In this document: piece after piece, positions 8,671-20,782 of the stretch
How positions within the stretch are numbered: position 1 is the first letter of the stretch
How the letters are laid out: each line of letters starts with the position of its first letter
Assembly: GCF_002927635.1 (NCBI RefSeq)
Contig: NZ_PRDS01000002.1
Location: forward strand, 62,001 to 126,000
Origin: Albidovulum inexpectatum
Lineage (GTDB): Bacteria > Pseudomonadota > Alphaproteobacteria > Rhodobacterales > Rhodobacteraceae
Length of the DNA: 64,000 nt
Direction: 5' to 3'
Program-made: the position numbers and the translations under genes
The notes under the pieces: model-generated
What the model was told of the DNA's origin: nothing
The model's input: the letters and a program-made list of their open reading frames with translations, nothing else
Databases searched by the model: none

Positions 8671-11600
8671 ATGATCGCCAAGAACCATATTGTCCTGTCC
8701 GGCGCGCCCGAGGGCCTGGATGGCCGCCTTCTGGCGCGCGAGCTTGAACGCGGAGCACCCGTCATCCACGTGGCCCGCGATGACAAGCGCATGGAGGCGA
8801 TGCGCGCCGCGCTGGCCTTCTTTGCGCCAGAAGCCGTCGTGCTGACCTTCCCGGCCTGGGATTGTCAGCCCTATGACCGCGTTTCCCCCGCGACCGAGAT
8901 CTCGGCCGCGCGGATGGCGACGCTGGCAACGCTGGCGCGGGGGCTGAAGGGTCCCTTTGTCCTGCTGACCACGCTGAATGCCGCGGCCCAGCGCATTCCC
9001 GCGCGCGACGTCGTGGCGCAATCCAGTTTCGTCGCGCGCGTCGGAACCCGGATCGACGAGGCCGCGCTGCGCGATTTCCTGGTGCGCATGGGCTTCAGCC
9101 AGAGCCCGACCGTGACGGAACCGGGCGATTATGCGATCCGCGGCGGCATCATCGACATCTTTCCGCCGGGACAGGCCAATCCGGTGCGGCTGGACCTTTT
9201 CGGCGATGTCCTGGATGGGGCGCGGCGCTTCGATCCCGAAACACAGCGCACAACCGAACGGCTGGACCGGGTCGAACTTGCGCCCGTCTCCGAGGTCATC
9301 CTGGACGAGGCCGCGATCACGCGATTCCGCCAGAACTATCGCATCGAATTCGGCGCCGCGGGCAGCGACGACCCGATGTACGAGGCCGTCAGCGCGGGCC
9401 GCAAGCATCAGGGGATGGAACATTGGCTACCGTTCTTTCACGAACGGCTCGAGACGATCTTCGACTATGTGCCCGACGCCTCGATCATGCTGGATGACGA
9501 GGTCGAGGCCCGCCGGCTTGCGCGGTGGGAGACGATCGCCGATCAGTACGACGTCCGGCGCGAGGCCATGAGCCGTCGCGATCGGGTGGACAGCGTCTAC
9601 AAGCCCTGTCCGCCCCAGCTTCTGTATCTGGACGATGCCGCGTGGACGCAGGCCCTGGCCCAACGCAGGACGATCCACCTTTCCGTCCTGCCGCGCCCCA
9701 CGGGGCCGGGCGTTCTGGACGCGGGCGGGCGGATCGGGCGTGACTTTGCACCCGAGCGGCAGATGGAAAACGTCAACCTCTTCGCGGCGCTTGCGGGGCA
9801 TGTGAAGGCAAGGCGGGCGCAGGGGCAGGTGGTCATCGCCTCGTGGTCCGAAGGCGCGCGCGAACGTCTGAAGGGGCTGCTGGAGGATGAGGGCGTCGTT
9901 GGCGCGACCCCTGTCGACGACATCCGCGCCGTGCCGCAGGGCAAGGGCGGGCTGTATCTGGCGGTCTGGCCGCTGGAACGGGGTTTCGAGACGGATGGGC
10001 TGACGGTCATCTCGGAACAGGATGTCCTGGGTGAACGCCTGGTGCGCCGGGGCCGCAAGCGCAAGCGGGCCGAGAATTTCCTGACCGAGGCCCAGTCCTT
10101 GTCCCCCGGCGACCTTGTCGTCCATGTCGAACATGGCGTCGGCCGGTATCTGGGGCTGGAAACCATCACGGCCGCCGGCGCTCCGCACGATTGTGTGGCG
10201 CTGGAATATGCCGGTGGCGACCGTCTGTATCTGCCGGTCGAGAATATCGAGCTGCTCAGCCGCTATGGCCACGAGGAAGGCTTGCTGGACAAGTTGGGCG
10301 GTGGCGCCTGGCAGGCCAGGAAGGCGCGGCTGAAGCAGCGGCTGCGCGAGGTCGCCGACCGGCTGATCCGCATCGCCGCCGAACGGTTGCTGCGCAAGGC
10401 GCCCGTGCTGGAGGTCCCGCACCACGAATATGACGCCTTTGCCGCGCGCTTTCCCTATGAGGAAACCGAGGACCAGCTGAACGCCATCGATGACGTTCTG
10501 AACGATCTGGCCGCCGGCAGGCCGATGGACCGTCTGGTCGTGGGCGATGTCGGCTTTGGCAAGACCGAGGTGGCGATGCGCGCGGCCTTTGTCGCGGCCA
10601 GCGCGGGGGTTCAGGTCGCGGTGATCGCGCCGACGACACTGCTGGCGCGCCAGCATTACAAGACCTTCGCAGAACGCTTCCGGGGAACGCCGATCACGGT
10701 CCGGCCGCTGTCGCGTTTTGTTTCCCAACGCGAGGCACAGGCGACGCGGCAGGGGCTGGCGGACGGGACGGTCGATATCGTCATCGGCACCCATGCCGTG
10801 CTGTCCAGACAGGTCAAGTTCCGCAATCTCGGCCTGCTGATCATCGACGAGGAACAGCATTTCGGTGTCGCTCACAAGGAACGGCTGAAGGAAATGCGCT
10901 CGGAGATCCATGTCCTGACCCTGACGGCAACGCCCATTCCACGGACGCTGCAATTGTCCCTGACGGGGGTCCGGGATCTGTCGATCATCGGAACGCCCCC
11001 GGTGGATCGCCTGGCAATCCGCACCTATGTCAGCGAGTTTGACGCCGTGACGATCCGCGAGGCCCTCTTGCGCGAGCGCTATCGCGGCGGGCAGTCCTTC
11101 TATGTCGTTCCGCGGGTGTCGGACCTGGCCGAGATCGAGGAATTCCTGCAGACCCATGTGCCCGAGGTCAGCTATGTCGTTGCGCATGGCCAGATGGCCG
11201 CGGGGGAACTCGACGACCGCATGAATGCCTTCTATGACGGCAAGTATGACGTGTTGCTGGCCACGACGATCGTCGAAAGCGGGCTGGATATTCCGACCGC
11301 GAACACGATGATCGTGCATAGGGCCGACATGTTCGGCCTTGCGCAGCTTTATCAGATCAGGGGGCGTGTCGGCCGGTCGAAGGTGCGGGCCTATTGCTAT
11401 CTGACCACGCGCCCGCGCATACCGCTGACGCCCGGCGCGCAGAAGCGGCTGCGGGCCCTGGTTGCGCTGGACAGTCTGGGGGCGGGCTTCACGCTGGCCA
11501 GTCAGGATCTGGATCTCCGGGGCGCCGGCAACATCCTGGGCGAAGAGCAATCCGGCCATATCAACGAGGTGGGCTACGAGCTCTACCAGCAGATGCTGGA

Positions 11601-12144
11601 AGAGACGATCGCCCGGATCAGGGCGGGCGACATCGACGCGCCGATCGAGGATGACGGCCAATGGTCGCCGCAGATCAATCTTGGCGTGGCGGTGATGATT
11701 CCCGAAAGCTACGTCCCTGATCTGGATGTGCGGCTGGGTCTCTATCGCCGCCTGTCCGGCCTGACCGCGAAGGTCGAGCTGGAAGGCTTTGCCGCCGAGC
11801 TGATCGACCGTTTTGGCCCCTTGCCGAAAGAGGTCAACACGCTGCTTCTGGTCATGCGGATCAAGGCGATGTGCCGCAAGGCCCATATCCGGCGACTGGA
11901 TGCCGGGCCCAAGGGCGCGACGATCCAGTTCCACATGGACCGCTTCCCGAACCCCGCCGGGCTGGTCGAGTTCCTTCAGGCGCAGAACGGCCTTGCGCGC
12001 ATCAAGGACAATCGACTGATCGTGCGCCGCGACTGGAAGAAGGATTCCGACAAGATCAAGGGCGCCTATGCGATCGCGCGCGACCTTGCCGAAAAGGTCC
12101 GCGAAGCCGACCGCGCTCCGAAGAAGGCGGCCAAGACCACCTGA
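8671..12144 (+). CDS. mfd: Transcription-repair coupling factor
   Basis: Removes RNA polymerase stalled at DNA lesions and recruits UvrA. The 1157 residues match the family. Domains in order: UvrB-homology region (about 1-330), RNA polymerase interaction domain starting near SLSPGDLVVHVEHGVGRY, and the RecG-like translocase with Walker A Lys631 (GDVGFGKTEV) and the DEEQ box at 726-729. The helicase C-terminal part contains VESGLDIPTANT and QIRGRVGRS, followed by the TRCF C-terminal domain. It begins 30 bp after the membrane protein gene with only a weak ribosome site. Confidence 0.97.
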   Translation: MIAKNHIVLSGAPEGLDGRLLARELERGAPVIHVARDDKRMEAMRAALAFFAPEAVVLTFPAWDCQPYDRVSPATEISAARMATLATLARGLKGPFVLLTTLNAAAQRIPARDVVAQSSFVARVGTRIDEAALRDFLVRMGFSQSPTVTEPGDYAIRGGIIDIFPPGQANPVRLDLFGDVLDGARRFDPETQRTTERLDRVELAPVSEVILDEAAITRFRQNYRIEFGAAGSDDPMYEAVSAGRKHQGMEHWLPFFHERLETIFDYVPDASIMLDDEVEARRLARWETIADQYDVRREAMSRRDRVDSVYKPCPPQLLYLDDAAWTQALAQRRTIHLSVLPRPTGPGVLDAGGRIGRDFAPERQMENVNLFAALAGHVKARRAQGQVVIASWSEGARERLKGLLEDEGVVGATPVDDIRAVPQGKGGLYLAVWPLERGFETDGLTVISEQDVLGERLVRRGRKRKRAENFLTEAQSLSPGDLVVHVEHGVGRYLGLETITAAGAPHDCVALEYAGGDRLYLPVENIELLSRYGHEEGLLDKLGGGAWQARKARLKQRLREVADRLIRIAAERLLRKAPVLEVPHHEYDAFAARFPYEETEDQLNAIDDVLNDLAAGRPMDRLVVGDVGFGKTEVAMRAAFVAASAGVQVAVIAPTTLLARQHYKTFAERFRGTPITVRPLSRFVSQREAQATRQGLADGTVDIVIGTHAVLSRQVKFRNLGLLIIDEEQHFGVAHKERLKEMRSEIHVLTLTATPIPRTLQLSLTGVRDLSIIGTPPVDRLAIRTYVSEFDAVTIREALLRERYRGGQSFYVVPRVSDLAEIEEFLQTHVPEVSYVVAHGQMAAGELDDRMNAFYDGKYDVLLATTIVESGLDIPTANTMIVHRADMFGLAQLYQIRGRVGRSKVRAYCYLTTRPRIPLTPGAQKRLRALVALDSLGAGFTLASQDLDLRGAGNILGEEQSGHINEVGYELYQQMLEETIARIRAGDIDAPIEDDGQWSPQINLGVAVMIPESYVPDLDVRLGLYRRLSGLTAKVELEGFAAELIDRFGPLPKEVNTLLLVMRIKAMCRKAHIRRLDAGPKGATIQFHMDRFPNPAGLVEFLQAQNGLARIKDNRLIVRRDWKKDSDKIKGAYAIARDLAEKVREADRAPKKAAKTT

Positions 12145-12149
12145 CCGGC

Positions 12150-12178
12150 GACCGCCCCCGCGCTCAGGCGGGGCGGTC
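12150..12178. terminator. Hairpin at the mfd/MFS convergent junction
   Basis: GACCGCCCC (12150-12158) pairs with GGGGCGGTC (12170-12178) across an 11-base loop. The stop codon of the convergent exporter gene lies in the loop. No T-run follows, so it may act as a bidirectional stop of transcription. Confidence 0.5.
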
Positions 12179-13387
12179 AGGGACGAACGCCATCAGGATT
12201 CGTGCAAGCGCCGTGCAGATGAACACGCCGGCCATCATGGGAACGGGCGTGCCATTGAAGGCCAGCCCGATCGGAATGGCCACCACGACCGACATCACCG
12301 TCGCCATGGCCGCGACCAGCGACGCCGCCATGCCCGCGATATGGCCCATCGGCTCCATCGCAAGGGCGTTCAGGTTGCCGATCGTCAGTCCGATCATGAA
12401 AAAGACGCTGACCGTCCAGTAAAGATACAGCCAGAAGGCAATGGACTGCGGCACAAGGCCCAGAGCGAAAAGCGCCATAACAAGCGCCGAGTTGACGGCC
12501 TGGAAAGCGAACATGCCCGAAGCCAGCCTGCGCATGCCCAGATGCGGCACAAGACGACCGTTCACGATGCTGCCGGTGCCTGCCAGAAGGGCGATCAGCG
12601 CGAACCACTTCGGAAAGGACTCGGCCCGGCCGAAGGTCTGGTCGAAGACCTGCTGGGTCGAGGACAGAGTCGCAAAGAGGCATCCGAAGGCCAGGGTCTG
12701 GGCCGCCGTGACCGTGACGACAAGCCTGTTCGTCAACACTTCGCGCGCCGCTTCCAGCAGGGGCGCGAGACGCAGCGACCGGCGGCGTTCGGGGGGAAGG
12801 GTCTCGGGCTGCCGGATCGTGAACCACGTCATGCTGATCACCGCGAACAGGATGAACGCGATGAAGATTGCCCGCCAGCCGGAATGTGAAATGATCCACG
12901 AGCCCGCCAGCGGGGCAACCGCGGGCACGAGCGAAAAGATGGTCATGACGAACGAGACAAGCCTTGCCATCTCGCGTCCGGAATAGAGATCGCGCACCAG
13001 CGCGATGCCTGCGATGCGCGGCCCCGCCACGCCTAGACCCTGCAGCAGTCGGGCGGCCAGCATCAGCTCCAGTGTCGGTGCCGTCCATGCCAGCGCCGCG
13101 CCAATGCAATACAGCCCCGCGCCGCCCAGGATCACGGTCCGTCGGCCAATGCTGTCGGACAAGGGGCCGGTCACGAAGGTTCCGATCCCCATGCCCAGTA
13201 CGAAGAAGGTAATGATCAGCTGGGCGCGGTTCGGCGCATCGGGGCTCAGCTCGGCTGCGATGCTGGGCATTGCCGGCAGCATCGCGTCGATGGAAAAGGC
13301 CGTCAACGCGAAGATCATCGCAAGCATGGCGACAAATTCGGCGACGGGCAGTCGGGAGGGCCGGGGCTCTGCGGCGGATAGCGTCAT
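12164..13387 (-). CDS. Bcr/CflA-type MFS drug efflux transporter
   Basis: 407 residues with twelve predicted membrane helices, inner-membrane proton-driven exporter type. The family signature between helices 2 and 3 (GPLSDSIGRRTVILGG) and the helix-4/5 region GVAGPRIAGIALVRDLYSG are typical of Bcr/CflA proteins that export bicyclomycin, chloramphenicol and similar compounds; its substrate is unknown. The start overlaps the end of the FrnE-type gene by 4 bp (ATGA), so it is the last gene of a three-gene unit with the acyl-CoA ligase. Confidence 0.88.
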   Translation of the reverse strand: MTLSAAEPRPSRLPVAEFVAMLAMIFALTAFSIDAMLPAMPSIAAELSPDAPNRAQLIITFFVLGMGIGTFVTGPLSDSIGRRTVILGGAGLYCIGAALAWTAPTLELMLAARLLQGLGVAGPRIAGIALVRDLYSGREMARLVSFVMTIFSLVPAVAPLAGSWIISHSGWRAIFIAFILFAVISMTWFTIRQPETLPPERRRSLRLAPLLEAAREVLTNRLVVTVTAAQTLAFGCLFATLSSTQQVFDQTFGRAESFPKWFALIALLAGTGSIVNGRLVPHLGMRRLASGMFAFQAVNSALVMALFALGLVPQSIAFWLYLYWTVSVFFMIGLTIGNLNALAMEPMGHIAGMAASLVAAMATVMSVVVAIPIGLAFNGTPVPMMAGVFICTALARILMAFVPDRPA

Positions 13388-14070
13388 TGCAGGTCTCCAT
13401 CGCTGGCCGCGCCGGACCCGTCCGCGATCTGGCGGTTGATCTCTTCGATGATCTGACTCCAGGTTTCGGTCGGCTGCGCGCCCTGCAGGACATGGGTGTT
13501 GTCAATGATGAAGGTCGGAACGCCGCGAACCCCACGCGCCCGCGCATGGGCATCGCGGGCGCGGATCTCGGCGACGTCGGCATCGCTGTCGAGCAGCCGG
13601 CGGACGAGGTCGCGTTCCATGCCGATGCTTTCGGCGATGTCGCACAGCACCGCCCGGTCCCCGATGTCACGCCCCTCGTGCCACATCGCGCGGAAGAGCG
13701 ACGAAACGGCGGCGGCCTGGCGGCCCTCGATCCCGGCCCAATGGATCAGCCGGTGGGCGTCAAGCGTATTGGGCTGCCGCTTGACGCGGTCGAGATTCAG
13801 TTCGACGCCGGCGGTTTCGGCGTACTGGATCAGCGGCATGTAGGCGCGCACCGCGCCTTCCTTGCCCCCGAACTTGGTTTCCAGATATTCGCGCCGATCC
13901 ATGCCGCCCGCGGGCATGTCGGGGTTCAGCTGGAACGGATGCCATTCGATCGCGAAGGGATGGTCGGGATGGGCCTCGAGAGCCCGGTCAAGGAATACCT
14001 TGCCAAGATAGCACCAGGGACAGGCGACGTCGGAGATTATGTCAAGCTTGATCAAGGGACTGCCTTCCAT
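13384..14070 (-). CDS. DsbA-family oxidoreductase, FrnE type
   Basis: 228 residues with a thioredoxin fold split by a helical domain. The redox motif Cys17-Pro-Trp-Cys20 (SDVACPWCYLG) and the cis-Pro loop RGVRGVPTFIIDN are visible. There is no signal peptide, so it acts in the cytoplasm, unlike classical DsbA. FrnE proteins are disulfide isomerases/oxidoreductases; the first homologue was found in a polyketide cluster. It overlaps the upstream acyl-CoA ligase gene by 19 bp and the downstream exporter gene by 4 bp. Confidence 0.88.
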   Translation of the reverse strand: MEGSPLIKLDIISDVACPWCYLGKVFLDRALEAHPDHPFAIEWHPFQLNPDMPAGGMDRREYLETKFGGKEGAVRAYMPLIQYAETAGVELNLDRVKRQPNTLDAHRLIHWAGIEGRQAAAVSSLFRAMWHEGRDIGDRAVLCDIAESIGMERDLVRRLLDSDADVAEIRARDAHARARGVRGVPTFIIDNTHVLQGAQPTETWSQIIEEINRQIADGSGAASDGDLQ

Positions 14071-15569
14071 TCTTCGCGCAAGGTTCGACGGCTGACCTTG
14101 CCATTCGGGGTGGTGGGTATCGTGTCGCGCCGGATCAGGATCCGGGGCTGCTTGAAGGGAGCGAGCATTTCCGCCGCATGGGCCTTCAGCGCGTCCTCGC
14201 TGGCCGATCCGCTGTAGAACAGGCCGATGACCGTAGTATCGTGCGCAACGGACAGTTCGACCGCGGCGCAGGCCGTGACCTCGGGGTCGGACGCGAAGGC
14301 GGCTTCGATCTCTTCGGGCGCGATGCGGAAGCCCCCCGCGGTGATCATGTCATCGGCGCGGCCAAGCACGGTGATTGCGCCATCCTCGGCCATGATCGCG
14401 GTGTCGCCGGTCGGGAACCAGTCCTGATCCACGGGATCAATGCCATCCGTGGTTGCGCGGCCAAGAAACAGCCCGGGGTCAGCGCGGTGCACGGCAAGAA
14501 GGCCCGGGACGCCGCGCGTGACAGGCGCACCGTCCTCGCCAAGGACCGCGACATGCCGCCCGTTCTGGGCATATCCGGTGGCTCCATCCGGGGCAGGGCG
14601 GGACGGAGAGGATGAAATGAAGGTCGAGCATTCTGAAAGCCCCATCGCCTCGTGCAATTCGGTGCCCGTCGTTAGCCGCCATGCCTGGCGCAGATCCGGG
14701 CTCAGCCGCTCTCCGGCCGACAGGGCATGCCGCAGACGCGGCAGGCGCAAATCGGGATTCAGTCTCAGCAATCGCCTGTAAACCCCCGGAACCGAAGCAA
14801 GGATCGTCGCGTCGAAACGGCGGGCAAGAAGCGCGAGGGTCTCGATCCCGACGCCGTGGGCCGGTATCAGGGCGCAGGCTCCCACGGTCCATGGATCGAT
14901 CAGCCCGACACCCAGCGTGTAGGTCCAGTTCAGCGCGCCCGAATGCAGAACCCGATCGCCCGGCTGGATGTCATGCCATCCGCCAAACATGGTCTGGCGG
15001 GCCCAGACGGCGCGATGGGCATGCGCGACGGCCTGCGGTTGCCCCGACGTGCCGGAAGTGAAGACGATATAGGCCAACCGGTTCGGATCACCCATCTGCC
15101 AGTCTGCCGGGGGCAGCGTCTCGTAGCCAAGAACCCGGTCCGAGGGCAGGACGGGGCAGGGCAGGCTGTCGGGCATCGCAAGGGCCTTGTCCGCCACGAT
15201 GAGCGCGGGGCCGATCGTGTCGATCAGGCGTTGGAATTCCGCCGCTGTCAGCGCCGCGGCCGTCGGAACGGGCACAAGACCCGCCGCGATCGCCCCAAGA
15301 AATGCCAAGGGGAACGCCACGCCGTTCCCAAGCCTGAGAACGACACGGTCACCCGGTCGAAGGCCGCATTGCAAAAGACCATGACCCACGCCGCGCACGG
15401 CTTGAACCAGACGGCCATAGCTCCATCGTTCCGCGCCGGTCGGGCGCAGGATTTGAAGCGCGATGCGGTCGGGCATTTCCGCCCCACGTTCCAGCACATG
15501 CCGCGCGAGATTGAAGCTGGCAGGTGGCGGTGGAAGGGGATGATGATCGGTCACCGAAAGCATGGCCAT
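14052..15569 (-). CDS. AMP-dependent acyl-CoA synthetase/ligase (benzoate-CoA ligase-like)
   Basis: 505 residues of the ANL superfamily, which activates a carboxylic acid as an acyl-adenylate and transfers it to CoA. The AMP-binding P-loop is visible (IVFTSGTSGQPQAVAHAH), as are the MGLSECSTF core motif, the hinge WFPTGDTA...GRADDMI and the C-terminal catalytic Lys (PNGKVSRRTLRE). The layout is closest to benzoate/aromatic CoA ligases, but no ring-degradation genes are present. First gene of an overlapping unit with the FrnE protein and exporter; divergent from the XRE-cupin regulator 79 bp away. Confidence 0.87.
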   Translation of the reverse strand: MAMLSVTDHHPLPPPPASFNLARHVLERGAEMPDRIALQILRPTGAERWSYGRLVQAVRGVGHGLLQCGLRPGDRVVLRLGNGVAFPLAFLGAIAAGLVPVPTAAALTAAEFQRLIDTIGPALIVADKALAMPDSLPCPVLPSDRVLGYETLPPADWQMGDPNRLAYIVFTSGTSGQPQAVAHAHRAVWARQTMFGGWHDIQPGDRVLHSGALNWTYTLGVGLIDPWTVGACALIPAHGVGIETLALLARRFDATILASVPGVYRRLLRLNPDLRLPRLRHALSAGERLSPDLRQAWRLTTGTELHEAMGLSECSTFISSSPSRPAPDGATGYAQNGRHVAVLGEDGAPVTRGVPGLLAVHRADPGLFLGRATTDGIDPVDQDWFPTGDTAIMAEDGAITVLGRADDMITAGGFRIAPEEIEAAFASDPEVTACAAVELSVAHDTTVIGLFYSGSASEDALKAHAAEMLAPFKQPRILIRRDTIPTTPNGKVSRRTLREEWKAVP

Positions 15570-15648
15570 TCGCTACGCCTGTCTGCCGGGCGTTGCAAGC
15601 GCGGGCAGAATATCGTTTATGCAGGGTGCACTCTGCCGAGATGAACAG

Positions 15649-17939
<2,291 letters not shown>

Positions 17940-17942
17940 CCC

Positions 17943-18806
17943 ATGCGACCGGTCCTGATCGGAATCGATGGCGGCGGCAGCGGATCGCGCGCGGCATGCC
18001 TTTTGCCCGACGGACATCGGACAGAGGTCACCGGAGGGCCGGCCAATGTCTCGCTGCGCGAAGAGGCGCTGAACAATATCAAGGCGCTTCTTGTCGCACT
18101 TTGCACCAAAGCGGGGCTGCAAAGGGAACAGCTTGCCGAGGCCAAATGTCATATCGGGCTCGCGGGCGTTCTGGAGGATCAGGGCGCCAAAGACATTGCC
18201 GTTGCTCTTGGTCTGCCCAAGGCGACGATGTCGGATGATCAGATCACGACGATCACGGGCGCGCTGGCAGACGGCGATGGGATCGTGGTCGCGATCGGCA
18301 CAGGCTCATTCCTGGGTCGGAAACAGGGCGAACACATCCGGCGCATAGGTGGATGGGGGCTTGCCCTGGGGGATGAGGCCTCGGGTGCCTGGATGGGACG
18401 GCGCGCCCTGTCGCTGGCACTGAAGTCATGTGATGGACTCGCGCCCGTGACGGCCTTTGCGCGTCGCATTCTTGATCGGTTCGATGGTGCTGCTGGAGTA
18501 GTCAGGTTCTCGCTTCGCGCGGCGCCGTCCGATTACGCGGCGCTGGCGCCCGAAATCCTTCAGGCGGCCGGGCAGGGAGATGACATGGCGCTGTCGATCC
18601 TGCGCGACGGGGTCGGCTATTTGCAGGCGGGAATTGCAGTGCTCGACGATACGGGCACTTGTCCGGTCTGCCTTGCTGGCGGGTTGGGCCCGCATTACGC
18701 CGGTTTCCTGCCGCACGATCTGAAAGAACGTCTGATCCCGGCAGCCGGTACCGCCCTTGACGGCGCGCTGCTGATGGCCGCCCGAAATGCGGAATTTGAT
18801 CCATGA
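17943..18806 (+). CDS. BadF/BadG-type ATPase, probable N-acetylglucosamine kinase
   Basis: 287 residues of the actin-like ATPase fold. The phosphate-1 motif IGIDGGGSGSRA lies at residues 6-17, the adenosine/phosphate-2 region is AIGTGSFLGRK, and a GGWGLALGDEASG loop typical of eukaryote-type GlcNAc kinases follows. It would phosphorylate an amino sugar to its 6-phosphate, the substrate of NagA encoded directly downstream (4-bp ATGA overlap). It starts 3 bp after pgm. Glucosamine is an alternative substrate. Confidence 0.87.
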   Translation: MRPVLIGIDGGGSGSRAACLLPDGHRTEVTGGPANVSLREEALNNIKALLVALCTKAGLQREQLAEAKCHIGLAGVLEDQGAKDIAVALGLPKATMSDDQITTITGALADGDGIVVAIGTGSFLGRKQGEHIRRIGGWGLALGDEASGAWMGRRALSLALKSCDGLAPVTAFARRILDRFDGAAGVVRFSLRAAPSDYAALAPEILQAAGQGDDMALSILRDGVGYLQAGIAVLDDTGTCPVCLAGGLGPHYAGFLPHDLKERLIPAAGTALDGALLMAARNAEFDP

Positions 18807-19966
18807 CGGCCGTCCTTTATACCGGAGCGCGCATTTTCGACGGCTGGCGGTTGTATCCCGCATCGGTTCTGGTCGACTCCGGGCGGATCGCTGCCATTGT
18901 CGGGCCCGACAAGAAGTTGCCGCACGCCACCCATGTGGATCTGGATGGCGGAATCCTTGCCCCAGGGCTGGTGGACCTGCAGGTCAACGGGGGCGGTGGA
19001 ATATTGCTGAACGACGCCCCGAGCGTCGAAACCCTGCGTCGGATGGTTGCGGCCCACGAACGGCTTGGCGTCGCACAGATCCTGCCTACGCTGATCACGG
19101 ACAGTGTTGAAAAGGCCTTTCAGGCCGTTGATTCTGTTGAACAATATCTGATTCAAGGCGGGCAGGGCATTCTGGGCCTGCACCTGGAAGGGCCGCATCT
19201 GAATCCCGTGCGCAAAGGCGCGCATGACGCCGGCCTTGTCCGGCCCATGACCGATGAGGATGAAGGCTTCCTGATCCGGTCCGCCGCGCGACTGCCATGC
19301 CTGATGGTGACGCTTGCGCCCGAAATCGTTCCGATCGAACGGATCGCGCGGCTGGCTTCCGCGGGCGTGATCGTGTCGCTGGGCCATTCCGACTGTGACC
19401 TGCGGACCGCACGCGATGCAATCGATGCAGGCGCGCGTGTCGTGACCCATCTTTTCAACGCAATGAGCCAGATGGGCGCGCGGTCACCGGGCCTGGTCGG
19501 GGCTGCGCTGACCGATGGCCGCGTCCATGCCGGCCTGATCGCGGATGGTGTTCATGTCGATCCCGCCACGATCCGCGTTGCGTTTTCAGCCAAGGCAGGC
19601 CCGGGCGGGCTCTTCCTTGTTTCGGATTCGATGGCCGTCGCGGGAACGGATCTGATGGCATTCAAGCTGAATGGCCGCGATATCCGGCGCGACAATGGCC
19701 GATTGACGCTTGCGGATGGCACTCTGGCGGGCGCGGATCTGGATTTGCCGCGCGCGATGCGCATCATGGTCAACCAGGTCGGCGTTCCCGTGCAGCATGC
19801 CTTGGCGATGGCAACAAGACTGCCCGCCGAGGTGATCGGCGCGCGCGCCGGATGCCTCATGGCAGGCCTGTCGGCCGACATCATCCATCTGTCGGATGAT
19901 TTGCATCTGCGATGCGTCTTGCGCGCAGGGCAGCCCTTGCAGAGTATCAATCCAGATATCCGATAA
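18803..19966 (+). CDS. nagA: N-acetylglucosamine-6-phosphate deacetylase
   Basis: Hydrolyses GlcNAc-6-phosphate to glucosamine-6-phosphate and acetate. 387 residues, usual length. Amidohydrolase features are visible: GLVDLQVNGGGG, the metal-binding Glu in LHLEGPHLNP, histidines in LGHSDCDL and THLFNAMSQM, and the catalytic Asp in LVSDSM. It is the last gene of the tight run XRE-cupin, pgm, kinase, nagA. No deaminase (nagB) or SIS-domain gene follows; rpe begins 97 bp downstream. Confidence 0.95.
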   Translation: MTAVLYTGARIFDGWRLYPASVLVDSGRIAAIVGPDKKLPHATHVDLDGGILAPGLVDLQVNGGGGILLNDAPSVETLRRMVAAHERLGVAQILPTLITDSVEKAFQAVDSVEQYLIQGGQGILGLHLEGPHLNPVRKGAHDAGLVRPMTDEDEGFLIRSAARLPCLMVTLAPEIVPIERIARLASAGVIVSLGHSDCDLRTARDAIDAGARVVTHLFNAMSQMGARSPGLVGAALTDGRVHAGLIADGVHVDPATIRVAFSAKAGPGGLFLVSDSMAVAGTDLMAFKLNGRDIRRDNGRLTLADGTLAGADLDLPRAMRIMVNQVGVPVQHALAMATRLPAEVIGARAGCLMAGLSADIIHLSDDLHLRCVLRAGQPLQSINPDIR

Positions 19967-20063
19967 TCAGTATTATGTTAAATATACATGTACCACGGCT
20001 GGCCAAAAGAACGATCAACGGCTAGATGTGGCGCGAAACCCACCCATCCAAGGTAACACGCGC

Positions 20064-20768
20064 ATGAGCTTCGACCGCAAGATCAAGATTGCCCCGTCCA
20101 TCCTGTCGGCCGACTTTGCCGATTTCGGTCGCGAAATTCGTGCAATCGAGGCTCAGGGCGCCGACTGGGTACATGTGGACGTGATGGATGGTCACTTCGT
20201 TCCGAACCTGACCTTCGGGCCGGCGATGTGCAAGGCAATCCGCCCGCATATCCGCACGATCATGGACGTGCATCTGATGATTGCGCCCGTAGATCCCTGG
20301 ATTGAGGCCTTCGCCGACGCCGGCGCGGATATCATCACGGCACATCTCGAGGCCGGTCCGCATGTCCACAGAACGCTGCAAGCCATCAAGGCAACGGGGA
20401 AAAAGGCCGGTCTGGCGTTGAACCCGGGAACGCCCGCCGAGGCCGCCGCCGAACTGCTGGACATGGTCGATCTTGTTTGCGTCATGACCGTCAATCCGGG
20501 CTTCGGCGGGCAGAAATTCATCCATTCGCAGATTGCCAAGATCGAGCGGCTGCGCGCGATGATCGGGGACCGACCGGTTCATATCGAGATCGATGGCGGC
20601 ATCACAGCCGAGACGGCGCCCTTGGTCGCGCGTGCCGGAGCTGATGTTCTGGTCGCCGGGTCCGGTGTGTTTTCGGGCGGATCGGTGCAGAACCCCGAAA
20701 TCTATGGCCGAAACATCGCTGCGATCCGCAAGGCGGCCGAGGCCGCACAACTTTCACCCGAAACTTGA
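20064..20768 (+). CDS. rpe: Ribulose-phosphate 3-epimerase
   Basis: Converts ribulose 5-phosphate to xylulose 5-phosphate in the pentose phosphate and Calvin cycles. 234 residues from the ATG at 20064. TIM-barrel motifs are intact: APSILSADFADFG, the metal-binding HVDVMDGHFVPNLTFGP, DVHLMI, VMTVNPGFGGQKFI and EIDGGI. The 97 bp upstream are AT-rich compared with their surroundings and probably hold its promoter; no clear -35/-10 pair was found. The thioredoxin-like gene follows after 14 bp. Confidence 0.96.
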   Translation: MSFDRKIKIAPSILSADFADFGREIRAIEAQGADWVHVDVMDGHFVPNLTFGPAMCKAIRPHIRTIMDVHLMIAPVDPWIEAFADAGADIITAHLEAGPHVHRTLQAIKATGKKAGLALNPGTPAEAAAELLDMVDLVCVMTVNPGFGGQKFIHSQIAKIERLRAMIGDRPVHIEIDGGITAETAPLVARAGADVLVAGSGVFSGGSVQNPEIYGRNIAAIRKAAEAAQLSPET

Positions 20769-20782
20769 GGATGGAGGTCTAA

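Noticed and set aside
9427-11934. A very long open frame antisense to mfd (about 835 codons)
   Set aside because: Its codon positions mirror those of mfd, the translation is low-complexity and matches no family, and mfd is unambiguous. Long antisense frames are expected in GC-rich coding DNA.
19963-19976. ATAAT-CAGT-ATTAT dyad at the nagA stop as a terminator
   Set aside because: The stem is five A-T pairs only and too weak to terminate; more likely part of an AT-rich promoter region for rpe.
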